Source of the DNA: Pararge aegeria
Lineage: Eukaryota; Arthropoda; Insecta; Lepidoptera; Nymphalidae
NCBI RefSeq assembly: GCF_905163445.1
Contig: NC_053200.1
Span: forward strand, 13,206,001-13,270,000
Reading direction: 5' to 3'
DNA: 64,000 bases
Below the pieces are notes generated by a model that was given only the letters and a program-made list of their open reading frames with translations, did no database searches and was not told where the DNA came from. Positions 23,701 to 38,700 of this stretch are shown here, one piece after another. The first letter of the stretch is position 1. Every line of letters begins with the position of its first letter. Both the position numbers and the translations under genes were made by a program.

Positions 23701-26700
23701 AGTTAGCATGCAACTTAAAGATGGACGGTTCAATCCGAAAAAAACACCTGGGACTTTCCGCCTGATTTAAAACACTAAATTTTGCTACTTTAGAGCGTTG
23801 GAGTTTACTTTTAAGTCCGGCAAAAAAAAAACACAAAGACGCGGACAAAAGCTATTTATAATATAAAGCAATAAAACAAAGCAATCTTGCTCTCTCTACC
23901 AAACATTGACGCATTAAAAGTATTTCAATTTCATTTGCTTCATAAAACGATAATTACCTGATTTTGTCTTACTGTGACGAGGAACTGAAAATGAGAACAA
24001 AGGAAGGAGCATACCAATGATATAATCTTTTGTTACACACTTGACGAAATATTTTTTCTTTTAGTTATATACATTTAAAAAAACGGGTCATGTGGGGGAG
24101 GTGAGTGCAGTACTATTCAATTAATTTATCTATCTTTTATATTACTACAGATTCTCCAAATGAAAACCTTTCTTGCAAAACTAATCTACAGAAAAATGTA
24201 AACGGGATCATTTAAAAAAAAATGCATATTTTTAATATTAATATAATGGTAAATTGTTCCCCATCAGCTATATTTTTAGAGGTGGTCCAGAATCTATAAC
24301 ACAATCGATCAATCAATCAATCAAAAATACTTTATTGCACACGAGAAAAAAAAAAAAAAAGAGACAAAAACAACAAAGGTACAATTAAATTTGTGTAACA
24401 AAGGCGGCCTTATCACTTATAGTGATTTCTTCCAGGCAACCATTATGAGGAATTGGCTCACATATGAATCATAATTATCTTTCCATCGATGTATGGAAAT
24501 TAAAACCTGTTATTTTATATAACAAAATTTTACTTACATTTCGCCACTAAAATAAGTTATGTACTAAAAAATTTACAAAAATGAAATCGGACGCGACATC
24601 TTCTGATAAGTACTCTGGATTTTGTAATTTTCTAAATTTTCATTGTAATAATTATCACAATGGTAGTCCAAATAAACTTAAAAGTACCTTTTACTTAAAA
24701 CCACAGCGCTCGCCGCTTCGCCAGGGAACAAAACATTACCGCCGTAAAATGCAAAGTAACCGTACTTGATGCATAATGTACTATTCATGCTAAACACGTC
24801 CCGCTAAATGCAGCCCTGTGTCTATCAAACTAAGGCGTACATTTCATTACACCAGCAACCACGGCATTAAGTCGGGAACACAGCAATGCTGTTGGACAGC
24901 ATAAATAAGTACGGCGGTTGTTGTTCCCCGGATGAGCTCTATCACAAAAAACTACTTCTAATAATGATAGTATTTTTACCATGCTTTTATTTTTCAAATA
25001 ATCCTGTATACATAAAGACAATAGAAGTAAACAGTCCTCAGTTTAATTTAGTGCGGGATTCACAGTGAAAACTCTACTGTTAGGAACTGTTTTGCTAAAT
25101 CTAATTTTGAACTACTTTAGTCACTATACAAGTTTTTTTTACACAATTATTTACACATCGTAGAACTACCATGTCGTAAGGTCAATACAAGATATTTAAT
25201 TCAAATTTTCTCAACATCATCATTCGCAGCCTTTTAACATCCCACTGCTGGGCACAGGCCTCCCCTCTCACAGAAGAGACGGTTATAGAGCATAAACCCA
25301 CCACGCTGCCCCAATGCGGGTTGGTGGGCTTTAATGACTATTGTCCCAAGATAGCTGTAATAACCGGCACCTACGGCTTAACGTGCTGTCCGAGGCACGG
25401 GGGTTGTCAACACCAATTTCCTAACTCCAGGCAGGTTCAGAAAATTAATTACTTAACAGAAGAAAAAAAAACTAAATTCCATTATTTTTTATTTATTAAT
25501 TACTTTTTAGCGTAAACGTCGTTTAAAAATATTTATAAAAATATCCTTAAGAGTTCTCTATCTCTTTTTATTTAATTTGTTTTTATTTATTTCATTTTGC
25601 TTCTATTTTTAAAATATACTATTACACGAAGCCGAATTGGAAATATTGTTTAGATAATAACACAAGTTAGAAAAGAAAGGGTGCAACAATTTTGGCCTGA
25701 CCCGGGATTCGGATCCAGGTCCTCCTGATCTTTGATTAAACATGATATATCATAGGTTGATGTACCGCTCTGAATTTAATGTTTTGTTCATGGAATACGG
25801 ACTTGTTTTATGCCTTATATGTTTTAACACTAAACCTATATTGATTGTCTATGTCTCCATTGAGAAGGGAGGGATTGACCAGCGGATCGGATATCAATAG
25901 ACTAAGTGACATTACAGGCGTCTGAGATTCCGCTGACCAGACCGTGCACAGGTCAGGCAAAATGTACGTGACAATGCATCGGATCGGTTCGATAAAAACA
26001 TTTTTTTAAAACCTTTTAAGGTTTTACGTAAAAAAAAAAGTATAAAAAAACCATTGTATTGACCCTACGTAAGGATCTAAACGGAAAAACTGCAAACTAG
26101 TTAGGGGGCGTCCATAAGTAACGTGAGGTTTTTTTTTAAATTTTCTGTTTCTTCGTCCACCCCTGGTGAGATGTCGTGAGATTTTATTCAACCCCCTCCC
26201 CCATCCCCCAATCTCACGTGATTGAAAATGTGGGTTTCTTACGTTAACGCGTTGGATTGTTATTGTAAAAATACCAATGGACTAAAACAGTATTTTTTTT
26301 TATGTTTTAATTATTAAAAAAATTGCGTGATATTTGCCGATACCCCCGCTCTCTCCAACGTAAGATAAGATGAGATTTGACTCGACCACCTCCTCCCCCC
26401 CCCCCCCCCCTAAACATCTCACGTATTTTATGAACGCCCCCCTATAAAAAACACGGCAGATTTCAAATTCACAGCTATCTAGCAGTACATCCATAGAAAT
26501 CCTAAAGGCCTTATTAATAAATGTGGCATAGCGTCGGAATGGTTGTAAGCATTTGAAATGCGCTGTCGTTCAAGCGCTACGCACTAAGCACTACGGAACT
26601 ATTCCGACGTTACGCCACGTTTATCAATGAGACCCTATGAGTTGGATGTAATAGAAAACTAAAAATTTTAGTTTTCGAAATGCGAAATTGAGATCGTGAA

Positions 26701-29700
26701 CTAAACTAAATAGGCTCGACTAGAACGGAATGTTAATAATAATAATAATTGAGAAATAAAAACTATATAGTTTGCATCTTATAAAGCGTCAATACTAGGT
26801 TATATTGAAAGGGGGTCCTTGAAGTATATCCTGGGGTCAATACGTTTAAAGAAATAACTGTACGGAAATTCCATAAAAAATACGCGGTGACAGCCACAAA
26901 ATCAGCTGTTACTTTTGAGGTTACCACGGGGTCACTGTTTACTGTGGCAAAAGAAAAATGATCAACGCTTTAGATAATATTAAAACAACCACTCCTTTAG
27001 CCTAGTTACCACACTAGTGACAAAAACGCGGCGGCACGCGCCGAGGGTTTTAGCGTTCTGGTACTGAAACCGATTATTGACATGGGTTTAATATAACTGC
27101 CGTATCCCTAACAGATTAGCCCGTTACAACTACTTACAAGACTGCATCATCACTTACTAGCAGGCGACATTGCAGTCAAGGGCTAACATGTAGTAGGCTT
27201 TAAAAAAAGAAACTTGTATATTAGCACGTGTGCTTTGTACGTGAATGTGAACATAACGTCTTTTTCGGTAGGGTGATAAATGGCCACGACTAAAACCAGA
27301 CCTGAGTAGACTAGAGAAAATTCATAAATTCTGAATTCGAATGTTACTGTAATTTTATAAAGTTGGTAAATAATTAAACTTATGTTCATGACATTGAGTT
27401 GGTGGGTATTTTGATAAAAATACGGGCGCATTTTCTATACAATTCAGTCCTACATGGACTCGAACGATGCAAAGATACCACCCGGTGTCTTAGTCGTTTA
27501 TCATCCCACTTCTGATGACTGATAAACGACTAAGACACCGGGAGCTATCTTTGCATCGTTCGAGAACTATATGGACTCGAAAGACGCAAAGATACCTCCC
27601 GGTGTCTAAGTCGTTTATCACGAGACTTTTTTTATATTTTATACGCTTTACACCAAAATAAAATGAAACGTTTAACACGAATAAAGATTTACAAATTATA
27701 GGCAGGTACAATAACAAGCTATCTCTACCGGGCAACCTAGCACAGGATAAGAACAAAGTACCTTCCACTTAAAACCCAAGCGCTCACCGCTTCGCCAGGG
27801 TGGTCGTTAGAAACAAGACATTACCGCACATACAGACTAATACCGCCTCAACAAAAAACAACATCTGAGGATGCTCCGGTTTCGGAGCCAAACGTGCGTA
27901 AAGGGTACATTGCCGAAGATCTGTTTGGTGTGGAGTATAAGGATTGAAGAAATTATAAATTACACCATACAGATTCTCCTGCTTTTGGCGGAGTATAGCG
28001 AATTAAGTTTAATTTTCATAATATAATACCGCCTCGACTATAAAATGCAAAGTAACCTAACTTGATGCATAATGTACTATTCCAATTCGACTATTTTTTT
28101 ATTTAAGTGCTTTCCTAGAACCCCTTTCCAAATTACCTTGTTTAAAAAGCATTTAAAGCGTTACGTTTGATAGTCCCAATTTAGTTTAGCCTCGTTTAGC
28201 CTTTTTGTACATTGTGTCGCTAAATAGTCCATAGACTATAATCACACAGATAAAAAAAGGGTTAAAAACTTACTATCAAAGCATCTGGGTCGTGATTAGT
28301 GTGTGGTTTCTCCACCCTTTTCGTGCCTCTCCTCAGTTCCTCAGAGCACGCTTCTAACACATAACATACCTGGAATAAACATATGTGAGATGATTATCCT
28401 ACAAATCCTACTAATATTACAAAGTGTGAAAGTGTGGATGTTTGTTACCCAATCACGCAAAAACGGCTAAACGTATTTGGATGAAATTTGGCATGCACGT
28501 AGCCTTTGACATGGAAAAGAACATAGGCTACCTTTCATCCAGATGCCTTAATAAGTTTCCGAGGGAAAATTAAAAATTGTTAACGAGCGAAGCTTTAGAT
28601 CCAATTCTAAGTCCACGCAGACGCAGTCGCGGGCAGAAGCTTGTAGCACAATATATGTCCGGCTGAGTTTACTGTTCACGGTAATAATAAAGCGACCTCT
28701 AGTTAAGAACAGGATTCCGTTCGTTTACATTTGAGATACTGTTATAAGCTTGATTTAAGATTACTAATGTCGGAGTAAAACCATGACGTTTTGAACCCAC
28801 TTTTATTTTAAGCTTTATGCAGAACTTTCACCATATTCTTTTCAAAATTGTTTACATAAGGTCTAATATACTTCTTTATATATTCGTTCGGATAAAACGC
28901 ATTATATATTTTAAAAAAATGAAAGTATTCTATTTTTTTTTATTTATACTTCCTTAGTAGAAGAAATTACTTTTAGTAGTTAAACTGAAAATAATATACG
29001 TGTAATTGAAAACCGAAAATATACTTCAGAGGCTTTAGAGGTACATTATTTACTGTCTCTAAGGCTTATCTGTGAAACCGAAACGCTAATTAGTTTTTGA
29101 GTAAACCATTGACATAGATTTTACTGAAAAAAATAGGTACTATGCAAGTGTCGATCTTTTATCTTCAATAGGGTTGTCAATAAGTAACACTAACAATGTT
29201 TTAAATGAATATGCTTATTTTAATATAATATTTGTACAGGATGATTCCTTATGAAATACACTTATGCACCCTTCAGCAGTATTTCGTAATTCCGTAACAC
29301 GTTGTATAATCCCTACTAATATTATAAATTTGAATGTAAGTTTGTTTGTTACGCTTTCACGCAAAAACTACTGAACCGATCATCATGAAACTTTGGAAAC
29401 CTATTCTTGGAGGTAATAGAAGTAATATACTTTTTATTCCGAAATTATGCACAGTTTCATTGCTTTGGGAGAGGTGATGAAAATTTGACGATTTTACACA
29501 AGGACTATGTAAAAAAATTATAGAAATGTTCTTCGTTAACCTTTAGCATATAAATCAACTAACAATGCGATTTCGATTCGTCCTATAACGATTACTATTT
29601 TTTGTAAGTGATAAGAGGAGCTGAGACTGGTCAGACAGTTCTTTTCATATATTGTTAATGCGCATACATTTTTTTTTTATTAGAATACACAACTTAAAAA

Positions 29701-32700
29701 TTTCAGTACAACTACACCTAAATTTAATGTCCATGTGTGTCAAAAAACAAAAACAAACGCAGACGAAGCGAACAGCTAGTATATAATATACGTACCTGAG
29801 CAAGTGGCAGTTCGATTCCAATGTGAATCATTTGTGAGAACACTTGAGCAAATCTCAGCAAGTCTTTTACCACGGATACCTGTAACAGAAGACCTTTTTT
29901 TTTACAAATAGGATACAACTGTAGAATTTCAAGTTGTTTTTCGAGTGTCGAAGAAATATAACGTCAAAGTAAATGATTACAATCTGATCTATTGTTAAAA
30001 GAGCGCAGACTGTTATATTAAGAGCGCAAAAATTTTGACTTTAAGATATTTAATTTACATATTGTGCACATGAACGGCCGATTGGCGCAATGGGCAGCGA
30101 CCCTGCTTTCTGAGTCAAAGGCTTAGGTTCGATTCCCAAAACTTGTTTCATGTTTGTGTGATGAACAGGAATAGTTTTCAGTGCCTGGGTGTTTATATGT
30201 ATTTTATAGGTATTTATGTATATTATTAATAAAAAAAAAATATTCATCAGTTATCTATCTAGCACCCATAACACAAGCTTCGCTCACTTTGGGGCTAGAT
30301 GGCGGTGTGTGTATTGTTGTAGTATATTTATTATTTATTCTTAAAATAGATAGGATACGTTATGTGAATTTTCCTTTTTTTTATGGTTATCAAGAAAACT
30401 ATCTATATTTGGTTAAGCCATCTCCTTTCAACCATCGAACTGCGAGGTACCGAAAGAATCTGCACCGTTACGTTGTTGAAATACCATCAACACGTACGAA
30501 GCGTTTTGCTTCTTCCTTTCTGATCCGCACAGCAAAGGCCTGGAATGCCCTCCCATCTTCAGTCTTCCCCGATACCTATAATTTGGGTACCTTCAAATCA
30601 AGAGTGAATAGGCATCTTCTAGGCAAGCGCACTTAATCTTAGGCTGTATCATCACGTACCATCAGGTGTGAGTGCAGTCAAGCACTTGTCTATATTCTTA
30701 TAAAAAAAAAAAAAAAAACTATCGTCGATGAACAGAGTAACACTTTGCAGGGCATGCAATCATGTGTTAAAACTCACAACGTTATTAAACACAATTTAGT
30801 CAGTGTCAACAACTTTTTAACAGATGATTGTACAAGCATCTCATCTATATGTTCTTAAGTATTTATGTATGATTGAGTATATATTAGTTTATTATTTTAC
30901 ATTTATTTATTATATTATTCTTATTTGTGCAATTTTCTTTATGTATTTGTATTTAGGTATTTTAATGTAGGTTTATAATGATTTTACACCACCTGTCCGC
31001 TCTCGTTAATCTTGTCCTAATTAATCCTAAGGTTGCCCGGCAGAGAGCGCTACTAAGCGATAAGGCCGCCTTTTTTATTCTACTTCCGTCTTTGTATCAC
31101 TATTCTTCTTTTATTTACCTAACTTCATTGTGTGAAGTATACAAATAAAGAGTTAAATAAATAAATAATATAAATATCCTCCTCCTCGTATGATAACTAA
31201 CGTTACTCGTATAGTAACTAAAAATCTTGGGGTAGGCAAAGCATTTGTGCTTGTATGGAGTGCACGCTACTAGACAAAAATACACAACGCGTATTATAAA
31301 CAATTATTGTTAGACAAAATATAATGGAAATTGATAAAACTGACCTGGTTCTGATGCCTCAAAGCCAGCGCGTGTTTCCATAAAGCTAGGCATCGGTCGA
31401 AGCGCGCTTCGTCCGCGAACACGGCGCCGCGGAACACGACAGGATGTGGTAGATCCGGACAGGTCCTGCCCAGGATACGCTCCCGGACCGTCAGCCCTTC
31501 CATGTGCAAAGCGTGAGGATTGCCGTGAAGGCGTTCGACATCCTAAAAGTTAAAAATTTCTCAGACCTCCTCTGTCTATAAAGAGCGAGACCTCCAAATA
31601 CAGGTTTTTTGAAACTCTCTTTTCAAATGGAGGTCTTAGCCAGTGGCGTGCATAGAGGGTATACACAGGGTATGCAGTTGATATAAATTGAAGAAAATCT
31701 CCAAAACGAACTATAAATACTTAAGGCTGTAGGCTTTTTATAACTCTCACAATGCCTATCCTTGGGTTTTTTTAAACTCGTACTGGAGAATTTCTTGAAT
31801 TTTTATCATCTGCATACCCTGTGCATACCCTCTATGCACACCACTGGTCGTAGCCATAGTTTTGTAATGAAAATGGGATAACAAATAAATTATTTTTCAT
31901 TTTCATTTTCATTTCGTTTTTCTCTTCTCATCAACAACTCTACATACGACACCGGGAAGACGGCTTGCTTTAGGACTTGCCGGATCTCAAAGCGATGTAC
32001 CTAAATGAGAGATCATTAATTCTACCATACTATACCATATGGAGTTCAATGTTAGTTTTGTATACATAGATACTATTTCCTACATATTCCAATCTCAAGG
32101 ATTTCTGAATTCCTCAATGACAAGGTAGATTGGAAGCAGCCAGCCTCGCTCTCATCTCCCGCAAGATAGCAAAATGATTGTAAATGTTGATGTTGGAAAA
32201 GAGCAACTACTGAGTTTCTTGCCGGCTCTTCTCGGTAGAATCTGCTTTCCGAACCGGTGGTAGAGTCACTACAAACATACATACTTGACGTTTCAAAAGT
32301 GCTTATAAAGTAGGCCTACTTGAAATAAATGAATTTGAATTTGAATCAATTGAACTGCCGAAATATCTTACTCATTATATTACTACGTGTGGACAGGAAC
32401 TTGAACTAACAAAATAGCACCAACTTATTGGTGCTAAAGCATTAAAAGAGCACCAAGCAGGCGCAAGAGATAACCTTGTATTACCGTCTTGGCACTTTGA
32501 TTTAAGGGAATATAACAAGCGACCCCTCGCCTCACCTTACGAAACATCTTACTCATTATAAAACTAAGTATGGATAGGAACTTGAACTAACAAAATAGCA
32601 CCAACTTATTGGTGCTAAAACATTAAAAAAGCACCCAGCGGGCGCAAGAGATAACCTTGTTTGTATTGCCGACTAGAACCTATGATTTAATAAATATTAA

Positions 32701-35700
32701 GTTTTTATTTAAATGTTTAGGTACATTTTTACGTATTTCGAAACGTTTCTCTTATGTCAGTGGTGACAGTGACATGATCAGCTGTGATGAGACTGGTGAT
32801 TTTTTAAAACTCAAACTGTTAACCGCTGTACTTATTGAAATAATTCTCTGAGATTTAATATCCTTTTGGCTTAACATGCTGAGTGAGTTGTGCAATTCTC
32901 CTATAGTATATTTATAAAAGAATATCAGCCAAGTTAATTGTAAAAGCATTCTTTATATTAATTGCTTGTCGCTGTTATTTCATTCATTCTTAGCTTAAGT
33001 TCGTATGTTCATACTAAGTTACATTATGTGTTTAGGACCTTAAATAATAAATCAAGTGTAGATACATTTACAAGCATAGTAACATTACAATTTACTTGTA
33101 GCGTTGTGAATGCCACCAGCCTGTAGAAATTAGGTAGTAGGTGCCCCTCTTGCATTTGCTTTCTAGACACCTGAACTGGCAGTCCTTGGCCCATACCAGT
33201 GCTAGTCATAATAATTAAGGCCATATTATATGGATATTTAAGGAACAACGGAGGGATAAGAAGTTGCCTTGCCTTTAGACTACCTGTTAGCAGACATAAT
33301 TACATCTGCAGCTGGCACAGCACTGAAACCTCTGACTGCCTGGAACTTGATGCTGGCCACCACAAAAGGAGAGTGCGGTACCGAAATACAGTCGAGCTTA
33401 GACTGGCCTAGACCTACGCCTTGTATTTCATACTATTGCATAGTTTCAAATATACTTGATCTTTAAAATTTTGCCGGTATTCTTTATTTTACCTTTAAGA
33501 TAACGTGACAAGCGGGCCGATAATGGGTTAATAACGACGATGATGATGGCACGTTGACCAACGCTTGGCAACATGTTGAAACAGTACAATACCTCTAACG
33601 TAACGCTCTCTCTCCAATTGTCATATGCAGGAATGGGATCCGCGGGTTTCTTAAGCAGCTGTCCGTACCGCGTGTCGTACCGCATCGCCATCGCTCTGTG
33701 TAGGTACTGGTACGCCATCTGGTACGAAAAAAAATGAATTATTCATCTCTTATTTTCAATCAAATAACAGAATTCCCCCATGACGATTAGTTCATAAAAA
33801 TATTAGACAAAAAAATATGACAATAAAGAATAAAATAAATAAAAATAAAAATACTATGAAAATACACACATCGCCATCTAGCGTAGCTTATGTTATCTGT
33901 ACTAAGATGACTGATGAGTATTTGTATGAATAAAATACTGTATAAATACTTATAATATAAAAATAAACACCCAGACTCTGAATAACATTCATGTTCATCA
34001 CACAAACATTTTCCAGTTGTGGGAATCGAACCCACGGCCTAGACTCAGAAAGTAGGGTCGCTGCCCACTGAGCCAATCGGCCGTCGAATATACAGAAGAA
34101 TGAATGCTTACCCTCAAACAGTAATATTCCTTGTCGTTAGCGAAGGAAGCACCTAATAGCTCGTAGGCCTCTATCGACTGGGCGCGAGTCACTTCCGGTC
34201 GGGACGCCAGTAGCTCTACCACGGACACCCGAGCGCGTTCAGCCGCGCATTGCAGCGGTGTCATACCTGGAGAACAAACAATTAATCGCTACGTAATATC
34301 ATAAATAAAAGAAACGGTGACAGCGCATTGGCTCGACTTCGCTTTCGGGGCAACGGGTTCGAATCCCAGCACGCACCTCTAACTTTTCTAAGTTATGTGC
34401 GTTTTAAATAAAATATCACTTAGAGATTTTAATCTTTTCGCGGTTAATCAACATTTCTTAAATATAGTTCCATCGTTTCATACCACGATAATATTTTTGG
34501 ATTTGTCGATATTTCGACCCAGTTGTATGTATCGTAGTCACGACGGGACCACGTCACCACGATCCATACAACTGGATCGAAATATCGTGGTATGTACCCG
34601 TTGAACTATATTTAGGAAAATATATCACTTGCTTAAACGGTGAACGAAAACATCGTTAGGAAACCTGCATGCCTGTGAGTTCTGCATAAGGTTGGTGTCC
34701 ACCAATCCGCACTGGGCTAGCGTGGTGGACTTTTCCGATTGTGGTAGAAGAGCCGTGCCCTGAAGTGGGCTGGTAATAGGTTGATATGATGATGATGAAT
34801 ATTATAAATGCGAAAATGTGTTATTTGTGACGATACATTTCATAACGAACCAAGTCCACTTTTACCGGCTTATAAGATTTTTTTATTTTTTGAAAGATCT
34901 ATAATTTTTATACATTTTGTGTTTTACCAAATTGACTCAAGTCCAGCGATTTTAGAACAAAATTAGTCTTAAAAGTAGCAGATTTTTTCAAAACGAACCA
35001 AGTCCGCGTGCTTTGTGACATCAAAACAAACCAAATCCATTTTGACCAATCACAGCTTAATATGATTCTAAGATGGCCGTCAGTTGCTCGCGGAGTGTTG
35101 ACTAGTGATCTGTGTGTCTCTCATAAATTTTGTTTTTAACACCAATTTTTTGATATAAGCTATGGAAGGAATACCAATAGTGCCTCCAGAAAAGTCTAGG
35201 AAAAGACTGTTTCCAAAATCTAAGCAGAAACGTGAGAAATTGAAGGAAAAACTGTAAGTGTTTGTTAAAGTGAATAGCTCTTCATAGGTTGGTTCATGCC
35301 GGTCGTCCAGGGCCGCATTCGTAGTTGAATGTTACAATGTAATATCTTGTAAGCACTCATTTTTGGTCTCATTTTTGAATTTTTAGTGCACTTATTGTTT
35401 GTTCAACATTAATTTACGACATTTATGTTGAAAACTAGTAAAGCACGAATGATGATGCCCGCGACTTCATCCGCGGTAATTAAAGTTTTTAATTTCTACG
35501 GGAACTCTTTAATTTTCTGGAGTAAAATGTAATCTATGTGCTAGTCCTGGGCATACGCTGTAGGTATATATTCCAAATTTCAGCCAAATGGAATTATTCA
35601 TCAACCACCTCACAAACTTTCAAAAAAAAATTCAAAATCATTTACTTCACGTAGGCTAACTTGTGGCTCTTATGACATGTCAGGAATCTACCACCGGTTC

Positions 35701-38700
35701 GGAATGCTGATTCTGCTGCGAAGAGCCGGAGAGAAACTCAGCAGTTGCTCTTTCCAAAACAAAATTGTTACAAAAAGCATTTATTTCGCATTTATAATTG
35801 TATAGGATTAATTTATTATTTGACATTACTAATTTATGAGTTTTTGTTCAAAATTTTTTTTAAGGATTAGTATTGTTTAGACTTATTTATTATTGAAGTG
35901 CCGTGTGGTGACGGCAGATTAGAATACAGTTGTCACCACCCCTCCTCTTCCCGCGCGTGTCGTACGAGGCGACTAAGGGAATATAACGGAGAACGGGCAG
36001 CAGCGTCCTCTGTGCTACTACTGCCATCTACTGCGATCACCAACCCGTCTGCCCAACGTGGTGATTATGGGCAAATCCTCCCGTTGTTGGGAGAGGCCTT
36101 TAGTCCAGCAGTGGACTATTATAGGCTGTTAATGATGATGATGATGATTATTGAATTATTATTGCCTTAAATAGTATTTAATTTGATATTTTTATTTTTA
36201 GGTATTCAGCTCCAGGTCTTCCAGTAAAACCCACTTGTGATCACGGCCATAAGAATATCTTCTACAAATGTAATGAACTGTCTTCAAATGATATTTTTCA
36301 TTTTCATCGAAATTTTTATTTCACTAAAAACAAAATAGATCAAGATAATTTGCTATTAAATTATTGCAAAACTACACGCACAGCTAGAAAAAGGCCACGA
36401 GACCAGAGTCGAAGTGCTAAACTGATGACTGTGAAATATTATACAAGAAAACATAAAACTGGCGAAGTAGTAAATGTTTGCAAACGAGCTTTTTTACAGA
36501 TTCTTCGAATTAGACCCACGCGTTTAAAGGGAGTTTTAAAAAGACACCATGAATCTGGCTTAATAGCTCACGAAAGACGAGGAGGAGATCGAAAAAGCTT
36601 CGAATACAGATCTCGATTAGAAGCTGTACAAAAGTTCATTCAAAGATTTAAACCCCTGGAAGTGCATTATTCAAGAGGAAAGGACAGAAATCGTATATAC
36701 TTAGATCCCACTTTGAGTATAGCAAGGATGTTCCGACTATATAATGATCAAGCAGGACCTGGTATGTCGGTAACTCATTCCTTTTTTAGAAAAGTTTTTA
36801 CACGATATTTTAATATTGGATTTGGTACGCCGCGTCAAGACGTGTGCTCTACCTGTATTCAAATAACTGAACAAATAAAACACGAAAAATCTGTTGCAGA
36901 AAAACAGAAACTTATGACCAATTTACGAATCCACAAATTAAGAGCGAAAGCTTTTTTCCTGAAACTGCGCGAAGAAAATGACGATCTCCTGACTTTAAGT
37001 TTTGATTGTCAAAAGAATTTGCCCCTGCCAAAAGTAGCGGATCAAGCCGCCTACTATTCAAGACAATTATACTTGTATAATTTCACAGCTGTCATAGGCT
37101 CTTCTCACTCGGTCTTACAGAAAAGTAATGTGAGGTCTTATTTGTGGACAGAGGACATTAGTGCAAAGTCGTCGAATGAAATCAGCAGTGCGGTGTATCA
37201 CTGCCTAAATTCTTTTGACCTTCACAACATAAAAACCGTTCGGTTGATGGCCGACGGCTGTGGAGGTCAAAATAAAAATTCAATAATGATAGGAATGGTC
37301 AGTAAATGGTTCTCGGAGGCGCCAGCTACGTTAAAGCGAGTTGAAATCATTTTTCCAGTCACGGGTCACTCATTTTTACCCGCTGACCGCGTATTTGCAC
37401 TCACCGAAAAAAGGGTGCGGAAAATAGAAACAATAGTAAAACCAGAAGAGTATGAGAATATCATAAGCGAACATGCTGAAATTTTCAAGTTAGGTACAGA
37501 AGTACCTATATACGATTTTAGATCTGCTGTGAAAGAAACTCTCAAAGATGTAAGCCGGTGGCACTTTCAGATAACTAAAGTTAAACGAGTTGTCTTGAAA
37601 AGAGGCAAGACTACAAGACGCATCTTAGCCCGCGGCGAACTTTCATATCAAAATGATACTGGAGTTGCCAAATGCTTGTTACGTCCTACCCGTAATTTCA
37701 CTCATCTAGTTCCAGATCAATTGAGTGTTGGAGTGAAGGTGACCGAAGCTAAACTTAATGATGTGAAAAAATTATTAATCAAACATTTTGGACAGAAATG
37801 GTTGCAGTTAGACTACTTGAGCTTCTACAGGAACATTTTTGAAAGGGACTCTAACGTGGAAACACGTGAAGACGACGCATGTTGTGAACAAGAAATGGAA
37901 GAAATACTAGACTTCGTGTAACAAAATACTTTTCGTTTTTTACGTTCTTTCGATTCAGGTGTGAAGCAAAAATAATTCTGAAATTATAAAAAACTCGAGG
38001 CATCTAAATTATCGTGAAAATAATTTTGATGTGTCAGAGTCAGACTGATTTTGCTGTTTTATTAATTGCTTGTAACTTTTAAAAATCTTCATTTTGTTGT
38101 TTGTATACGATTCAAGTTGATAAGTTTATGAATCTGATTAAGTTTAAAGACTTTATTTATTCAGTATTTTTTTTTAAACTATCATGAGAATGATGATTTT
38201 TTTGCGATACTATTCAAATATTTAGTTAGATACATAAATCTTATAATAGTACATTATGGTACAAGTGTGAAATCTTGGTGATTGCCGCTGAGGCGCTATT
38301 GAGGCCCGAGCCGTTAGGTTAGATAGCCGAGGACGGTAATCATCAATACACACGTGTATCATACGACGTTTTTCAACACACTTGTGAAGAAAATAATACT
38401 AAAAAATAATTTTTCCTTGGACATTTCAGGTAGTAATTTTTTACTACTAAGCTACATTAAATAAAAAATAAAAAAAATTTTTGAAAAAAAAAAATTCCAA
38501 AAATATTTTTGGATAAAAATTATAAAAAAATATTTAAAAAAAAAATTCCCAAAAAAAAATATTTTTGAAGAAATTTTTTGAAAAATTTTCTGAAAAAAAA
38601 CAAAAAATAAAACAAAAATTAAAAATGAAAAATTTTTTGAAAACAATATTTGAAAAAAATTTAATTTTCAAAGATCATGGAATTCCGCAAAGTAACCTTG

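Noticed and set aside
26394..26410. Poly-C run as a sequencing error
   Set aside because: It may vary in length, but it lies inside a MITE whose other end is G/C-rich in the same way, so I did not treat it as an anomaly.
30074..30150. tRNA gene-like A and B boxes
   Set aside because: These boxes recur in many copies with the same downstream sequence; they belong to tRNA-derived SINEs and no cloverleaf is complete.
36350..37921. Transposase starting at a TTG codon at 36350
   Set aside because: An ATG at 35162 with a GTAAGT donor and a TTTTTAG acceptor extends the same frame by 80 residues with no stop.
38452..38646. 64-codon minus-strand frame rich in Phe/Lys
   Set aside because: It is a translation artefact of the A-rich tract in the transposon 3' region.
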